A stretch of DNA of 64,000 bases from Rhodospirillales bacterium (GTDB lineage: Bacteria; Pseudomonadota; Alphaproteobacteria; Micavibrionales; Micavibrionaceae): the NCBI GenBank assembly GCA_020638295.1, contig JACKIU010000003.1:200905-264904 (forward strand). The letters are read 5' to 3'. Numbering within the stretch: position 1 is the first letter of the stretch; each line of letters begins with the position of its first letter. Below, in pieces: positions 52,086 through 60,842 of the stretch. The position numbers were made by a program, and so were the translations under genes. The notes beneath the pieces are model-generated. The model ran no database searches, was not told the origin of the DNA, and saw nothing but the letters and a program-made list of their open reading frames with translations.

Positions 52086-54534
52086 AAAAATTCTTCAGGC
52101 GGGCGACCAACAGGCGGGCGACCAACGGTCGGTGATTTTGGTGACCCGGCCCGAAGTTCAGGCCGGGCTTTTTGTCGATGATTTAACGGTCGGAGGATAT
52201 GAGGCTTTTGTTGAGCCGATGAGCGCCATTGTGCCGCTGGATTTTCATGTGCCGGATTTTGGGCGTTATCAGGGGCTGATTTTTACCAGTGCGAATGCTT
52301 TGGATATCTACGCAAAAACCCATAAGGATCGCAGTCTTCCGGTTTATGTCGTCGGGCGGCAAACGCAGGAAATGGCGTATGAACACGGCTTTAAAAAAGT
52401 TTACAGCGCGCGGGGCAAAGCTGCCGATCTTGTGGATTATATCAAAGGCCATGTGCCGGATGTAAAGCGTCCGCTTTTGCATGTGCGTTCCACGCATCTC
52501 GCCTATCCGTTGAAGGAGGCTCTGCAGAATACGGGATATAATGTCGGTCAGTTGATCGTTTACGATGCGCCTGTAAGGGATGAATTTAGCACAGCGGCGG
52601 TCGAGCTTTTGCAAAATAACTGTATTCAAGCGGTCACATTCTTTTCTAAACGTACGGCTGAAAACTTTCTTAAACTGATAGAGGCCGCAGGTTTGGAGGA
52701 TTGTCTGGCGGGCATAAAAGCCTTGTGCATCAGCGAAACCGTGTTACAGTACGTACGGCCTGAGTTATGGCAGAATGCTTGCGTTGCCGCGCAACCTGAC
52801 CGTCAAGGGATGTTGGATTTAATTGCGCAGAATTGTGTGATGCGGGCAGATAAAAAACAAATAAGTCATTTTGATGTGGAGAGACAGAGCATGAGCAAAT
52901 CCGAGAATAAGCCGATTGAAAATGCTGGAGAAGTGATTGAACGTTTTGGCGGTATTCGTCCGATGGCTAAAAAGATTGATGTCGCGGTGACGACGATTCA
53001 GGGCTGGAAAAAGCGCGATATTATTCCGGCGGCGCGGCGACAGGTTATTCTGGATGCGGCGATGATCCACAATGTGGATTTAACCGATATCCTTCCTGAT
53101 GCGCCGGCGGCGAATGAGAATAATGCAGGGCAGGCGCCAAAGGAGAAAAAACCGGATGCAACGGTCAGCGAAGCAAAGCTGTCTGTCGAAGATGATCGTG
53201 AGGATGAGGCTCAACCTGTTGCGGCTTCGAATGCCGGGCGGCGTTCTGTTTTGGATGAAGCGCGGGGCGGGACGGATGCGTCGCTGCAAGACCGGATAGG
53301 GCAGGCGGAAAAGCATGCGTTGTCGCGGCATAGCTGGCTGATTATCGTGCTTGTTCTCGGGGCGATTATCGGCGTTGTCGCTTTGTTGTGGCCGCAAAAG
53401 ATTACCAATAATGGTCAGCCGGATCGTCTGAGCGCGCTGGAAGAGCGTACGCGTCAGATCGAGGGCGAGATGGCCGAGGTTCAGGAGCAACAGAATTTCT
53501 TCGGCACGTTGCTCCCGGAAAATCTCGACGAGCAGTTGGCGTCTTTGCAAGATCAGGCGGGACAGGCGAAAGAAAAACTGGGCCAAGCAGTTGAAAAGGC
53601 GCAGGAAGTGTCGGCGGATGTTCTGGCCGAGGATGCCGGGACTTTGACGCAGCGCGCGCAAAGACTTGAAAAGCACTTACAGGAGATGACCGGTTCTCCT
53701 GTTTTGGCCGGGATGCTGGAGAAAATTGAGGCGATGCAATCTCATGAGCAGGGGCAGCGCCAGATTGATCTGGCGATGGAAGAGCTCAGCGGGATTATCG
53801 GCGGTCTGAACGGTCAGCTTGGCGCTGAATCGGGTTTGTTTGAAAGCACTCTGGATTCTGCGCGTGGGCAAAGCGCGGCGCTGGGCCAGACATTTGAAAG
53901 CGTTCCGGCGACGGATTTAAAGGCAGCGGCGATGTTGCTGGCGATGACGCAGTTCCGTTCATCCCTGAACCGCGATAATGCGGAATTTGAAAATGACTTT
54001 AGCGTGTTGATGGGACTGGTCGGTGAAGATGATGTCGAATTGCGCGGCGCTCTGGAAAAACTGGCGCCGCACGCACAAAGCGGGGTGCTGACGCCTGCCG
54101 GTGTGACCAGCGAGTTTAAGGCGCTGGCCGGAGATGCGGTTATGGCGTCGTTGCAAGGGGAGGACGTTTCCCTCGGCGAGCGGGCCAAAGCGCGAATGAA
54201 TGAAGTTTTGCAGGTTGAAAAGGATGGTGAGCTGATTTCCGGGACCGAGACGCAGGCGAAACTTGCCAAGGCCGACGCATTGCTGGAAGAGGGGAACATT
54301 GAAGAGGCGATTGCGACGGTTGAAACTCTGGACGGTCCGGCCGGACTTTATATGGCTGAATGGGTTGAAAAAGCCAATGTGACTTTGATGGCGCAGAAGT
54401 TTAAAGCCATGTTGCAGCAAAATGTGTCGCGGGCCGCGCATGGGAATCCCGGCGGGATTACGGCAGGCAGCGTGATTCCCGGACGCTCAACTCTCATTCA
54501 AAATGAGGAAACCGGGATTAATATTCTGAAGTAA
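52078..54534 (+). CDS. hemD: uroporphyrinogen-III synthase fused in frame to an HTH/mitofilin-like membrane protein
   Basis: 818 residues where two proteins are expected. Residues of about 17-255 are HemD (VILVTRPEVQAGLFVDDL, GLIFTSANALDIYA, TFFSKRTAENFLKLIE), which closes hydroxymethylbilane to uroporphyrinogen III. No stop follows. An in-frame ATG at 52891, with GGAGAGACAGAG before it, begins the second part: a small Cro-like HTH (about 285-327: RFGGIRPMAKKIDVAVTTIQ), an acidic linker, a membrane helix (419-437: WLIIVLVLGAIIGVVALLW), a coiled coil and a mitofilin-like C-terminus. The second part may also be made separately from 52891. hemY follows, as in other alphaproteobacteria. Confidence 0.85.
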   Translation: MVEKILQAGDQQAGDQRSVILVTRPEVQAGLFVDDLTVGGYEAFVEPMSAIVPLDFHVPDFGRYQGLIFTSANALDIYAKTHKDRSLPVYVVGRQTQEMAYEHGFKKVYSARGKAADLVDYIKGHVPDVKRPLLHVRSTHLAYPLKEALQNTGYNVGQLIVYDAPVRDEFSTAAVELLQNNCIQAVTFFSKRTAENFLKLIEAAGLEDCLAGIKALCISETVLQYVRPELWQNACVAAQPDRQGMLDLIAQNCVMRADKKQISHFDVERQSMSKSENKPIENAGEVIERFGGIRPMAKKIDVAVTTIQGWKKRDIIPAARRQVILDAAMIHNVDLTDILPDAPAANENNAGQAPKEKKPDATVSEAKLSVEDDREDEAQPVAASNAGRRSVLDEARGGTDASLQDRIGQAEKHALSRHSWLIIVLVLGAIIGVVALLWPQKITNNGQPDRLSALEERTRQIEGEMAEVQEQQNFFGTLLPENLDEQLASLQDQAGQAKEKLGQAVEKAQEVSADVLAEDAGTLTQRAQRLEKHLQEMTGSPVLAGMLEKIEAMQSHEQGQRQIDLAMEELSGIIGGLNGQLGAESGLFESTLDSARGQSAALGQTFESVPATDLKAAAMLLAMTQFRSSLNRDNAEFENDFSVLMGLVGEDDVELRGALEKLAPHAQSGVLTPAGVTSEFKALAGDAVMASLQGEDVSLGERAKARMNEVLQVEKDGELISGTETQAKLAKADALLEEGNIEEAIATVETLDGPAGLYMAEWVEKANVTLMAQKFKAMLQQNVSRAAHGNPGGITAGSVIPGRSTLIQNEETGINILK

Positions 54535-54581
54535 TCTTTCTAATGTGGCTTTAGGTCGCCGAGGGGCGAGAAGGAGGCTTA

Positions 54582-55964
54582 ATGATCAAAGCGTTATGGT
54601 TTGCTGTTAAAGTTGCCGCTTTGGTCGCGCTGACCGTCTGGATTGCCGAGCGTCCGGGCAGTGTCCGGCTTGAATGGATGGACTATACCGTTACCATGCA
54701 GATGGGGTTCTTCTTGCTGGGGGTGCTGTTGTGTATTTTACTCACCCTGTTTGTGTATCAAACAATCCGGACCTTTGTTGATTTCCCTTCCAGTCTGCGG
54801 CGGTATAACGAGATTAAGGCCCGTGAGAAAGGGTACGAAGCGCTGACACGCGGATTAACGGCGGTGGCGGCCGGGGATAAAAAGGCTGCGGCGGCGCACT
54901 CGAAAAAGGCCAGTAAGTTGTTGCATGAAGATACCGGCTTGCCATTGTTGCTTGAGGCGCAGGCGGCGCGGCTGAATGGTGATGAAGAGCATGCGGCGAA
55001 GAGTTTTGTGGCGTTGCTTGAGGATAAAAACGCCTCGTTTTTAGGCGTACGGGGATTGTTGCAAAGCGCGCTGGATAGCGGAGATGACGAAGGAGCTTTG
55101 GCGCTGGCGGAAAAGGCGCTGGATTTACATCCGCATCAGGGCTGGATTTTAAAAATAACCTATGATCTGCAAATTCGTCAGCAGCTTTGGGCGCAGGCGC
55201 AAAAGACCTTGAGTCGTGCGGAAAAGGCCGGGTCCGTTGCGGCGGACGCGGCGCGGCGCGATCGGTTGGCGCTGTATCTGGCTCAAGCCGAGAAAGATTT
55301 AGGCGACGGATATTCATCGGATGCGCTGTATATGGTTAAAAAAGCGCAAAAGCTTGAGCCGTCTTTTGTGCCGGCGGTGATGATGCTGGCCGATTATCAT
55401 ATGCATGCCGGCCATCCGCGCAAGGCGCAGAATGTGATTTTGAAGACATGGAAGGCTGCGCCGCATGGGGCGCTGGTTGCGTATTGGATGGGGTTGCAAG
55501 CGGACGAGCAGGCGGCGGACGCGTTGGCTCGGTTGCGCTGGGTTGAGCGATTGTTGAAGCAGAACGCGGAGAATGCGCGCGCTCAGCGTGTGGCTGGGGA
55601 AATTGCCATTCAGGCGGGCCTTTGGGGTGATGCGCGGGCGTTTTTGGAGCAGGCGCTCAGATTTCAGCCGACCACAGCCGTTTATAAGTCTTTGGCGCAG
55701 CTTGAGGAGCGCTCGACCCATGATGAGGCGGCGATTAAGGGCTGGTTGTCAAAAGCGGCCGGGGCGCCTGCGGATAAAGTCTGGGTGTGCGCGCAGACCG
55801 GCAATATTTATGAGCGTTGGAGCGCGCTGGCGATGCCGCATGGCTCTTTTAACACGGTAGTTTGGGATATACCGTCTGCGCATTATGGGCCGGTTGTGTT
55901 GCTCAATGAAAAGGCGCATATGAGCGAGGCGTTGATCGAGGCGCCCGATAGTGACGTGGCCTAA
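54582..55964 (+). CDS. hemY: HemY-type TPR membrane protein
   Basis: 460 residues. Two N-terminal membrane helices (ALWFAVKVAALVALTVWIAE and MGFFLLGVLLCILLTLFVY) are followed by the HemY_N segment FPSSLRRYNEIKAREKGYEA and then TPR helices (ALALAEKALDLHPHQGWILK, LYMVKKAQKLEPSFVPAVMM). This is the proteobacterial HemY of the haem cluster, not the oxidase of the same name. Its job is thought to be organising haem enzymes at the membrane. It ends the hemC-hemD-hemY run. Confidence 0.9.
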   Translation: MIKALWFAVKVAALVALTVWIAERPGSVRLEWMDYTVTMQMGFFLLGVLLCILLTLFVYQTIRTFVDFPSSLRRYNEIKAREKGYEALTRGLTAVAAGDKKAAAAHSKKASKLLHEDTGLPLLLEAQAARLNGDEEHAAKSFVALLEDKNASFLGVRGLLQSALDSGDDEGALALAEKALDLHPHQGWILKITYDLQIRQQLWAQAQKTLSRAEKAGSVAADAARRDRLALYLAQAEKDLGDGYSSDALYMVKKAQKLEPSFVPAVMMLADYHMHAGHPRKAQNVILKTWKAAPHGALVAYWMGLQADEQAADALARLRWVERLLKQNAENARAQRVAGEIAIQAGLWGDARAFLEQALRFQPTTAVYKSLAQLEERSTHDEAAIKGWLSKAAGAPADKVWVCAQTGNIYERWSALAMPHGSFNTVVWDIPSAHYGPVVLLNEKAHMSEALIEAPDSDVA

Positions 55965-55974
55965 TAGCATACAT

Positions 55975-56160
55975 GTCATTGCGAGGAAGACCGATAGGTC
56001 TGACGCGGCAATGACGGTTTAGAGGTTGCAACTCTATTCTCAACTTCTTTTAACGACCTGAAAAAGAAGAAAAAATTGCAACCCCGGGCTTGACCCGGGG
56101 TCCATCAAATCTTTCTGTAAGTCTCTATAGCCCCCGGCTTTCGCCGGGGTTGCGGGAATT
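55975..56160. repeat. repeat-rich spacer between hemY and the rhomboid gene
   Basis: A short copy of the dispersed element (55975-56016: GTCATTGCGAGGAAGACC ... GGCAATGACGG), followed by two GC hairpins (CCCCGGGCTTGACCCGGGG at 56082-56100 and CCCCGGCTTTCGCCGGGG at 56132-56149). The genes converge here, so these hairpins may also end transcription from both sides. Confidence 0.7.
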
Positions 56161-56201
56161 TTGTACGGGTTAAGCTTTCAGGACGTTGAGAATTGGGTAG
56201 G

Positions 56202-56996
56202 TTACAGTTTTATTTTCCTTTTTTGCATGGCGATCAGCAAGGCGATACCGGTGAGGTAGCCGCCAAGATGGGCCTGCCAGGCAACGTCCTGACCCATCAG
56301 CAAACCCGGTACGCTGATGAAGAGGGCCCAAAATCCCAGAATCGGCCACGGGCCGTATTTGCCGAAGCGCTGGGTGAGCGGTGACATCGCGTTTTGAGTC
56401 AGCGTGATGTAGAGCAGGGCGGCGAACAGGCCGCTGATCCCACCCGATGCGCCGATGAGCGGCATGGTTGAAGACGGGCTGAGCATCAGGTAAAGCAGCG
56501 CGCCGCCCAGAACGCACAGGGCAAAAAATTTCGCAGTGGTTTTACCGCCAAAGATTTTTTCGAAAAACATGGTCATGACCAGCCCCATCACGGTGTTGAA
56601 GATGAGGTGCATCCAACTGCCGTGGATGAAGGCATGGGTGAGCGGGGTGATGAGGGCTTCCCAGTGCCATTCTATGCCGCTGGTGTAATCGGCGGGTACA
56701 AAGCCGAAGGTCTGGAAAATTTCGAAACGCTCCGGGGCGCCGACCAACAGGTACAGCGGCAGATGGACGATCCAGAACGATAGGATGAGGGCGCGTGAAA
56801 AGGGCGGAATGTTGCCGGTGTTGAAGAAAGGCTCGCGACCCGCTTTACTTCGCTGGCGGTATTCTTTGCGCCAGCGTTCTTCTTCTTTACGCTCGGTGCG
56901 GCGCATTTTGTCCCGCTCGGCGAGCGAGGGGAACTTAATGATTTTTTTCTCGTTCGGGTCTTTATCGTGCCCGTTGTTGGAGCCGTTCGCTTTCAT
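56202..56996 (-). CDS. rhomboid family intramembrane serine protease
   Basis: 264 residues. A charged cytoplasmic N-terminus (1-65, rich in Lys/Arg/Glu) is followed by about six helices. The rhomboid motifs are HAFIHGSWMHLIFNT (helix 2), the active serine in IGASGGISGLFAALL and the catalytic His in WQAHLGGYLTGIALL. It cleaves membrane helices of partner proteins; substrates are unknown. It converges with hemY across a repeat-rich spacer. Confidence 0.93.
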   Translation of the reverse strand: MKANGSNNGHDKDPNEKKIIKFPSLAERDKMRRTERKEEERWRKEYRQRSKAGREPFFNTGNIPPFSRALILSFWIVHLPLYLLVGAPERFEIFQTFGFVPADYTSGIEWHWEALITPLTHAFIHGSWMHLIFNTVMGLVMTMFFEKIFGGKTTAKFFALCVLGGALLYLMLSPSSTMPLIGASGGISGLFAALLYITLTQNAMSPLTQRFGKYGPWPILGFWALFISVPGLLMGQDVAWQAHLGGYLTGIALLIAMQKRKIKL

Positions 56997-57033
56997 GGTT
57001 TTAATATAGAGGCAGGTCTGCGAGGGGCAAAGT

Positions 57034-57065
57034 AAAAAACCGCCGTTCTTGCGAAGGGCGGTTTT
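57034..57065 (-). terminator. intrinsic terminator after the 57.1-57.8 kb gene
   Basis: Stem AAAACCGCC (57036-57044) with GGCGGTTTT (57057-57065) and a 12-base loop. On the minus strand it ends in six T, about 55 bases after the stop of the upstream gene. Confidence 0.8.
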
Positions 57066-57118
57066 ATAGTTTTCATTGGAGGTTGGTTATTTTTACATGC
57101 TCACTAAAAATTCTGCGG

Positions 57119-57790
57119 TTAGCCTAGTCCGGCTTTGTAACCGATATCGGCGTTTTTCTCGCGATCATATTTGTAGGTCGCTTGTTCGTCGCCGGTCGGT
57201 TTCATAAAGGACGGCGGCGTATATTTCGTTACGAACTTGCCGGCCTGAGCCAACATATCCGTTGTGGAAATTTTCGCATGGGCGATGCCGTGGGCCAGTT
57301 TGCCCATCACGTTGCCGTAAGCTTCGGCGGCGATTTTGGTGCCGAGGACGACCATCTCTACAATCTTGCCCAGTTCAGGCACTTTACCTTCCATCACGCT
57401 GCCAAAGGCTTCGGAGGCCATCAGTTTGACATCGGAAAGTTTTTTCTTGGCCGGTTTTTTACCGCCGCTGCCGCCTTTGCCGGATTTACCCTTGCCTGTT
57501 TCTTCTTCATCTTCCTTGTCATCGGCGTTGTCATTAACAACTTCGATATCGACATAGGTCGGTGTCTGGAAGGAGACCGGGTAGTATTTGAGCTTTTTCG
57601 GCTCCAGGTCTTTGCCGGACAGGCCTGCCTTGACTTCAATTCTGATTTTATCGGGATCGCGCCAGTCGAGAACCACACAATGGCTCTTATATTCGCCTGG
57701 CTGGCGACAAGAATGAACCAGACGCTTACCGGGGTAGAAGGCCTCGGTGATGCCCGCTTCTTCTAGAAACTGTTTTACGTTTACCTGCAT
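57119..57790 (-). CDS. hypothetical protein
   Basis: 223 residues, no signal peptide. Residues 1-85 form a beta-rich domain (FYPGKRLVHSCRQPGEYKSH, KLKYYPVSFQTPTYVDIEVV). A Lys/Gly/Glu-rich linker (about 90-118) is followed by an amphipathic helical part (LMASEAFGSVMEGKVPELGK, MVVLGTKIAAEAYGNVMGK) and a Tyr-rich tail. No family recognised. It has its own terminator and about 225 bases upstream before the divergent gene. Confidence 0.65.
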   Translation of the reverse strand: MQVNVKQFLEEAGITEAFYPGKRLVHSCRQPGEYKSHCVVLDWRDPDKIRIEVKAGLSGKDLEPKKLKYYPVSFQTPTYVDIEVVNDNADDKEDEEETGKGKSGKGGSGGKKPAKKKLSDVKLMASEAFGSVMEGKVPELGKIVEMVVLGTKIAAEAYGNVMGKLAHGIAHAKISTTDMLAQAGKFVTKYTPPSFMKPTGDEQATYKYDREKNADIGYKAGLG

Positions 57791-58015
57791 GTTTTACCAC
57801 TCCTCTATTGCCGCAGTTCGTTTAGGCTTCGGCTTGTTTTTGCCTGTTTTTTGCCAATTCGTTTTATCGAAATTATGTCTATAATGTACCGAAATCGTTA
57901 AAAAAGATTTAAAATTTAAAAACATCTTCGGGAGGGGCGAAGAATCTTTGTTTTTGTGCTTTTTCGCGCTTTCTTGCTATACTTGTAGGTGTGTTATTGA
58001 GAGGCAACTTTCTTT

Positions 58016-58618
58016 ATGATTCGTGCAATTTTTATTCTGAGTGCCGTGTTAATTTGCGCCGGTCTTGCCCCTGCGCTGGCGCAGGATCTGTTCGTGCGGC
58101 CGGATGGCGTTGGAACGCCTGAGGGAGAAACGCCGACATTATTTGTAAAACCGAAAAAGAGTTCTTTGCCTGAAGGAACGAAGCAATATGCGGTGAAATA
58201 CGGCGATAAGCTGAAGCTTCAGCAGCAGAAAAACAAAACTAAGATCATTATCAGTTCTTTTGATGAAATGCAGGAGATCGGCTTTAAGCCGCGCGATGCG
58301 GAAGAGATCGGATATTATGCGCGGATGCATACGGCCGTGGCGCAAAATGTGATGTATAAGCGCCGGGAGAAGCTGATGGCTTATTTGGAAAAGCAGGAGC
58401 GGGAAGCGCAGGAGAAGATTGCCCGGCAAGATAAAGCCTTGAAAGCTAAAGATCCACAACCGGTTGAGCCCGAGGCGCCTGTTTCTGGAGTGGAGCCGTC
58501 AGACGAAGAAGTTTCTGCATCGGAATCAGGGGGTAAGGCGGTCAAAAAGACGAAGTTATATGTTGAGCCTTCTCCGAATGAAAAGGCGATGCCGACGAAA
58601 GTTTTTAAAAACTACTGA
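58016..58618 (+). CDS. hypothetical exported protein
   Basis: 200 residues with a signal peptide (AIFILSAVLICAGLAPALAQ). GAGAGG precedes the ATG. A basic region (KYGDKLKLQQQKNKTKIIIS) is followed by a charged long helix (RREKLMAYLEKQEREAQEKI) and a Pro/Glu/Ser-rich tail. Likely periplasmic. No family recognised. Its own terminator follows at 58649. Confidence 0.7.
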   Translation: MIRAIFILSAVLICAGLAPALAQDLFVRPDGVGTPEGETPTLFVKPKKSSLPEGTKQYAVKYGDKLKLQQQKNKTKIIISSFDEMQEIGFKPRDAEEIGYYARMHTAVAQNVMYKRREKLMAYLEKQEREAQEKIARQDKALKAKDPQPVEPEAPVSGVEPSDEEVSASESGGKAVKKTKLYVEPSPNEKAMPTKVFKNY

Positions 58619-58648
58619 TTTTTTTGCTGGAGATTTGTTCAGGAAGCG

Positions 58649-58672
58649 CAGCTCTGTCGGGGCTGTTTTTTT
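58649..58672 (+). terminator. intrinsic terminator
   Basis: Stem CAGCTC/GGGCTG (one G-U pair) with loop TGTCG, followed by seven T. It lies about 30 bases after the preceding stop codon. Confidence 0.75.
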
Positions 58673-58711
58673 ATTGTCGGTGTGATACGAACGTTGTTTA
58701 TGGATGTTTTC

Positions 58712-59530
58712 ATGGCATTTTCCGTTTCTGATTGGGTTTTATTGGTTTTCAGCCTGCTGGCGCTTGGCGGGCTGGCCGGGTTTTTGGCGGGATTGCTGGG
58801 GATCGGCGGCGGTATTGTTTTGGTGCCGGGGCTTTTGCTGATCTTTTCTACGCTGGGGTTTGGTTCCGAGAGTCTGATTCATGTGTGCGTGGGCACGTCT
58901 TTGTCTTTGATTATTCCCAACGGGTTGATGTCTTCGCGGGTGCATTGGCGCAAAGGCGCTGTTGACTTTGGGCTGGTGCGCCGGATTGGCGGCGGCATAT
59001 TGGTCGGGGTTTTAATCGGTACAGTGATTGCCGACCGGCTCGCCGGGGTTCAGTTGCAGACGGTGTTTGCGGTTGTTATTGCAGCTCTGGCGGCGCTGAT
59101 GGTGGTAAACCCGGCGCGGTTTTATAGTTTTAAATCTTTGCCGCGTTGGCCATGGACGGAGACGATTAGCGCTGTGATTGGCGCGCTCTCGTCGTTGATT
59201 GGCATTGGCGGGGCGACGATGAGCGTTCCGTTCATGAGTTTGTGCGGGGTCGAATTGCGCCGAGCGATTGGAACGGCGGCGGCGCTGGGCGTTTTAATCG
59301 CGCTGCCCGGTACGATCGGGTTTATGGTGATCGGTCTGGATGAGACCGGGCGGCCGCCTTTTTCTGTCGGGTATGTGAATTTGCTGGCCTGGGTGATGAT
59401 TTTGCCGAGTTCATTATTGGCGGTGCGGGCGGGCGTATGGGCTGCGCATGCCTTGCCGCTTGAGGTGATGCGCCGGGTGTTTGCCGGGTTCTTGGTCCTG
59501 GTGGCGATTAAGATGGGGTTGGGGTTATGA
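58712..59530 (+). CDS. TauE/SafE-family membrane transporter
   Basis: About 272 residues from ATG 58712 (GGATG upstream; GTG 58682 and ATG 58700 are alternatives). About eight helices. Family marks are GGLAGFLAGLLGIGGGIVLVP and the repeat ALSSLIGIGGATMSVPFM (duplicated GxGGG/GIGG motifs). Such proteins export sulfite or sulfonates or related anions; the substrate here is unknown. It overlaps the polysaccharide gene that follows by 4 bases. Confidence 0.9.
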   Translation: MAFSVSDWVLLVFSLLALGGLAGFLAGLLGIGGGIVLVPGLLLIFSTLGFGSESLIHVCVGTSLSLIIPNGLMSSRVHWRKGAVDFGLVRRIGGGILVGVLIGTVIADRLAGVQLQTVFAVVIAALAALMVVNPARFYSFKSLPRWPWTETISAVIGALSSLIGIGGATMSVPFMSLCGVELRRAIGTAAALGVLIALPGTIGFMVIGLDETGRPPFSVGYVNLLAWVMILPSSLLAVRAGVWAAHALPLEVMRRVFAGFLVLVAIKMGLGL

Positions 59531-60789
59531 ATGCCATAATATCCCCGGCTTATTCAGGGTTTATAGGTCGGCTTATGCACATGGATATGTACAAGCTGCG
59601 TTTGGGTTTTCTGTGTCTGGCGGTTTTGATTTACGGAGCGTGGGGATCGCCGACGCCGGATGCTCCCGGTGTGGTGGAGCTGGCGGTTGGCGTGTTGCTG
59701 GCGTTGGCCATTGGTGCGGATGGTTTAGCCGGGACGTTGATGTTTTCCGCAAAGGCGCCGCTATGGTTCAGGGTCGGGCAGGCGGTTTTGGTGTTCGGCC
59801 TGAGCGCCGGAATAATTGGCGGGATCTTGGCCGGGCATGATGCCGGGGCGATGGCGCGGGATTTGGCAGCGCTTGGATTTATGGTTTTGCCGCTTTTGTT
59901 ATGCCCGCTGTTTCAGGGGCGGCCTGAGGCCGGGCGCGTCTTGGTTCTGGCTGTGGTGGCGCTGGGGCTGTTATTTGCTCTGCGGGCGCGGCTTCAGGTG
60001 CCGGGGTTGGCCGCTGGTGAGGCGCTGTACTATCTGGCGAATATGCCGAGCGTATTATTCGCGGCGGTGTTTCTGGCTGGCAGCGCGATGATGGGTTTTG
60101 TTCAGCGCTTTACTTTGCGTTCTGTGGCGCTGGCGCTGGTGTTTATGGTTTTGGCCGGGGTGGTGTTGTGGCCGCTGGCTGAGACGCAGCAGCGCGCCAG
60201 TCTTGGTGTGTTTGCGCTCAGTATGGCCTGTCTTTACGGTTTATGTTTGTGGTGTCAGCCGCGCCGCGCGCTGGTTGTTGGCGGGGTTTTGGCGCTTGGC
60301 CTGTGGGCTTTGTGGCCGGAGATTGGTGCTGTGGTGTCGGATGTCGAGCGCAAGACGGCGCTGGTTGGCGGGAATATGCGGTTTGAGGAATGGCGTGCGG
60401 TGTGGGAGGAAATTTCGGAGCATCCGCCGAGCTTGCTGCTCGGACAGGGCTGGGGGGCGCATTTTTCTTCACCGGCGGTGGCGGATATTCGCGTGAACTA
60501 TACACATGGCTTGCTGTCGAGCCTGTTGCTGAAAACCGGTATCGCCGGGCTGGGGCTGGGGCTTGTGTATCTGGCGGTGCTCGCCAGGGCCGGTTGGGCC
60601 TTGTGGGGTCGCGCGCCCGTGGTCGCTTTGGCTTTGGCCGGACCGCTTTTGATTGATGTCTTTCTCTATGCCAGTTTTAAGTCGCTGGATTTCGGTCTGG
60701 TTTTAAGTCTGGTTGCCGTTTTGTCTTTTTACGGGGATGATCGCGCGCACGGCGTTGAAACTGATCGGGGTGTGTTGTATCCAAGATGA
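59527..60789 (+). CDS. O-antigen ligase/polymerase-like membrane protein
   Basis: 420 residues with about ten helices. The periplasmic loop and following motif (MRFEEWRAVWEEISEHPPSL, LLGQGWGAHFSSPAVADIRV, NYTHGLLSSLLLKTGIAGLG) fit the Wzy/WaaL superfamily. It lacks the TPR-like tail of the other two paralogues. It overlaps the TauE gene (ATGA) and is followed by GT4, Wzz-like and GT2 genes, so a polymerase role in surface polysaccharide synthesis is likely. Confidence 0.75.
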   Translation: MNAIISPAYSGFIGRLMHMDMYKLRLGFLCLAVLIYGAWGSPTPDAPGVVELAVGVLLALAIGADGLAGTLMFSAKAPLWFRVGQAVLVFGLSAGIIGGILAGHDAGAMARDLAALGFMVLPLLLCPLFQGRPEAGRVLVLAVVALGLLFALRARLQVPGLAAGEALYYLANMPSVLFAAVFLAGSAMMGFVQRFTLRSVALALVFMVLAGVVLWPLAETQQRASLGVFALSMACLYGLCLWCQPRRALVVGGVLALGLWALWPEIGAVVSDVERKTALVGGNMRFEEWRAVWEEISEHPPSLLLGQGWGAHFSSPAVADIRVNYTHGLLSSLLLKTGIAGLGLGLVYLAVLARAGWALWGRAPVVALALAGPLLIDVFLYASFKSLDFGLVLSLVAVLSFYGDDRAHGVETDRGVLYPR

Positions 60790-60842
60790 TGTCATCAAGA
60801 GTTTAAATTTGAGAGTTTATCAGGGAGTGATCTGAGCGTTCC

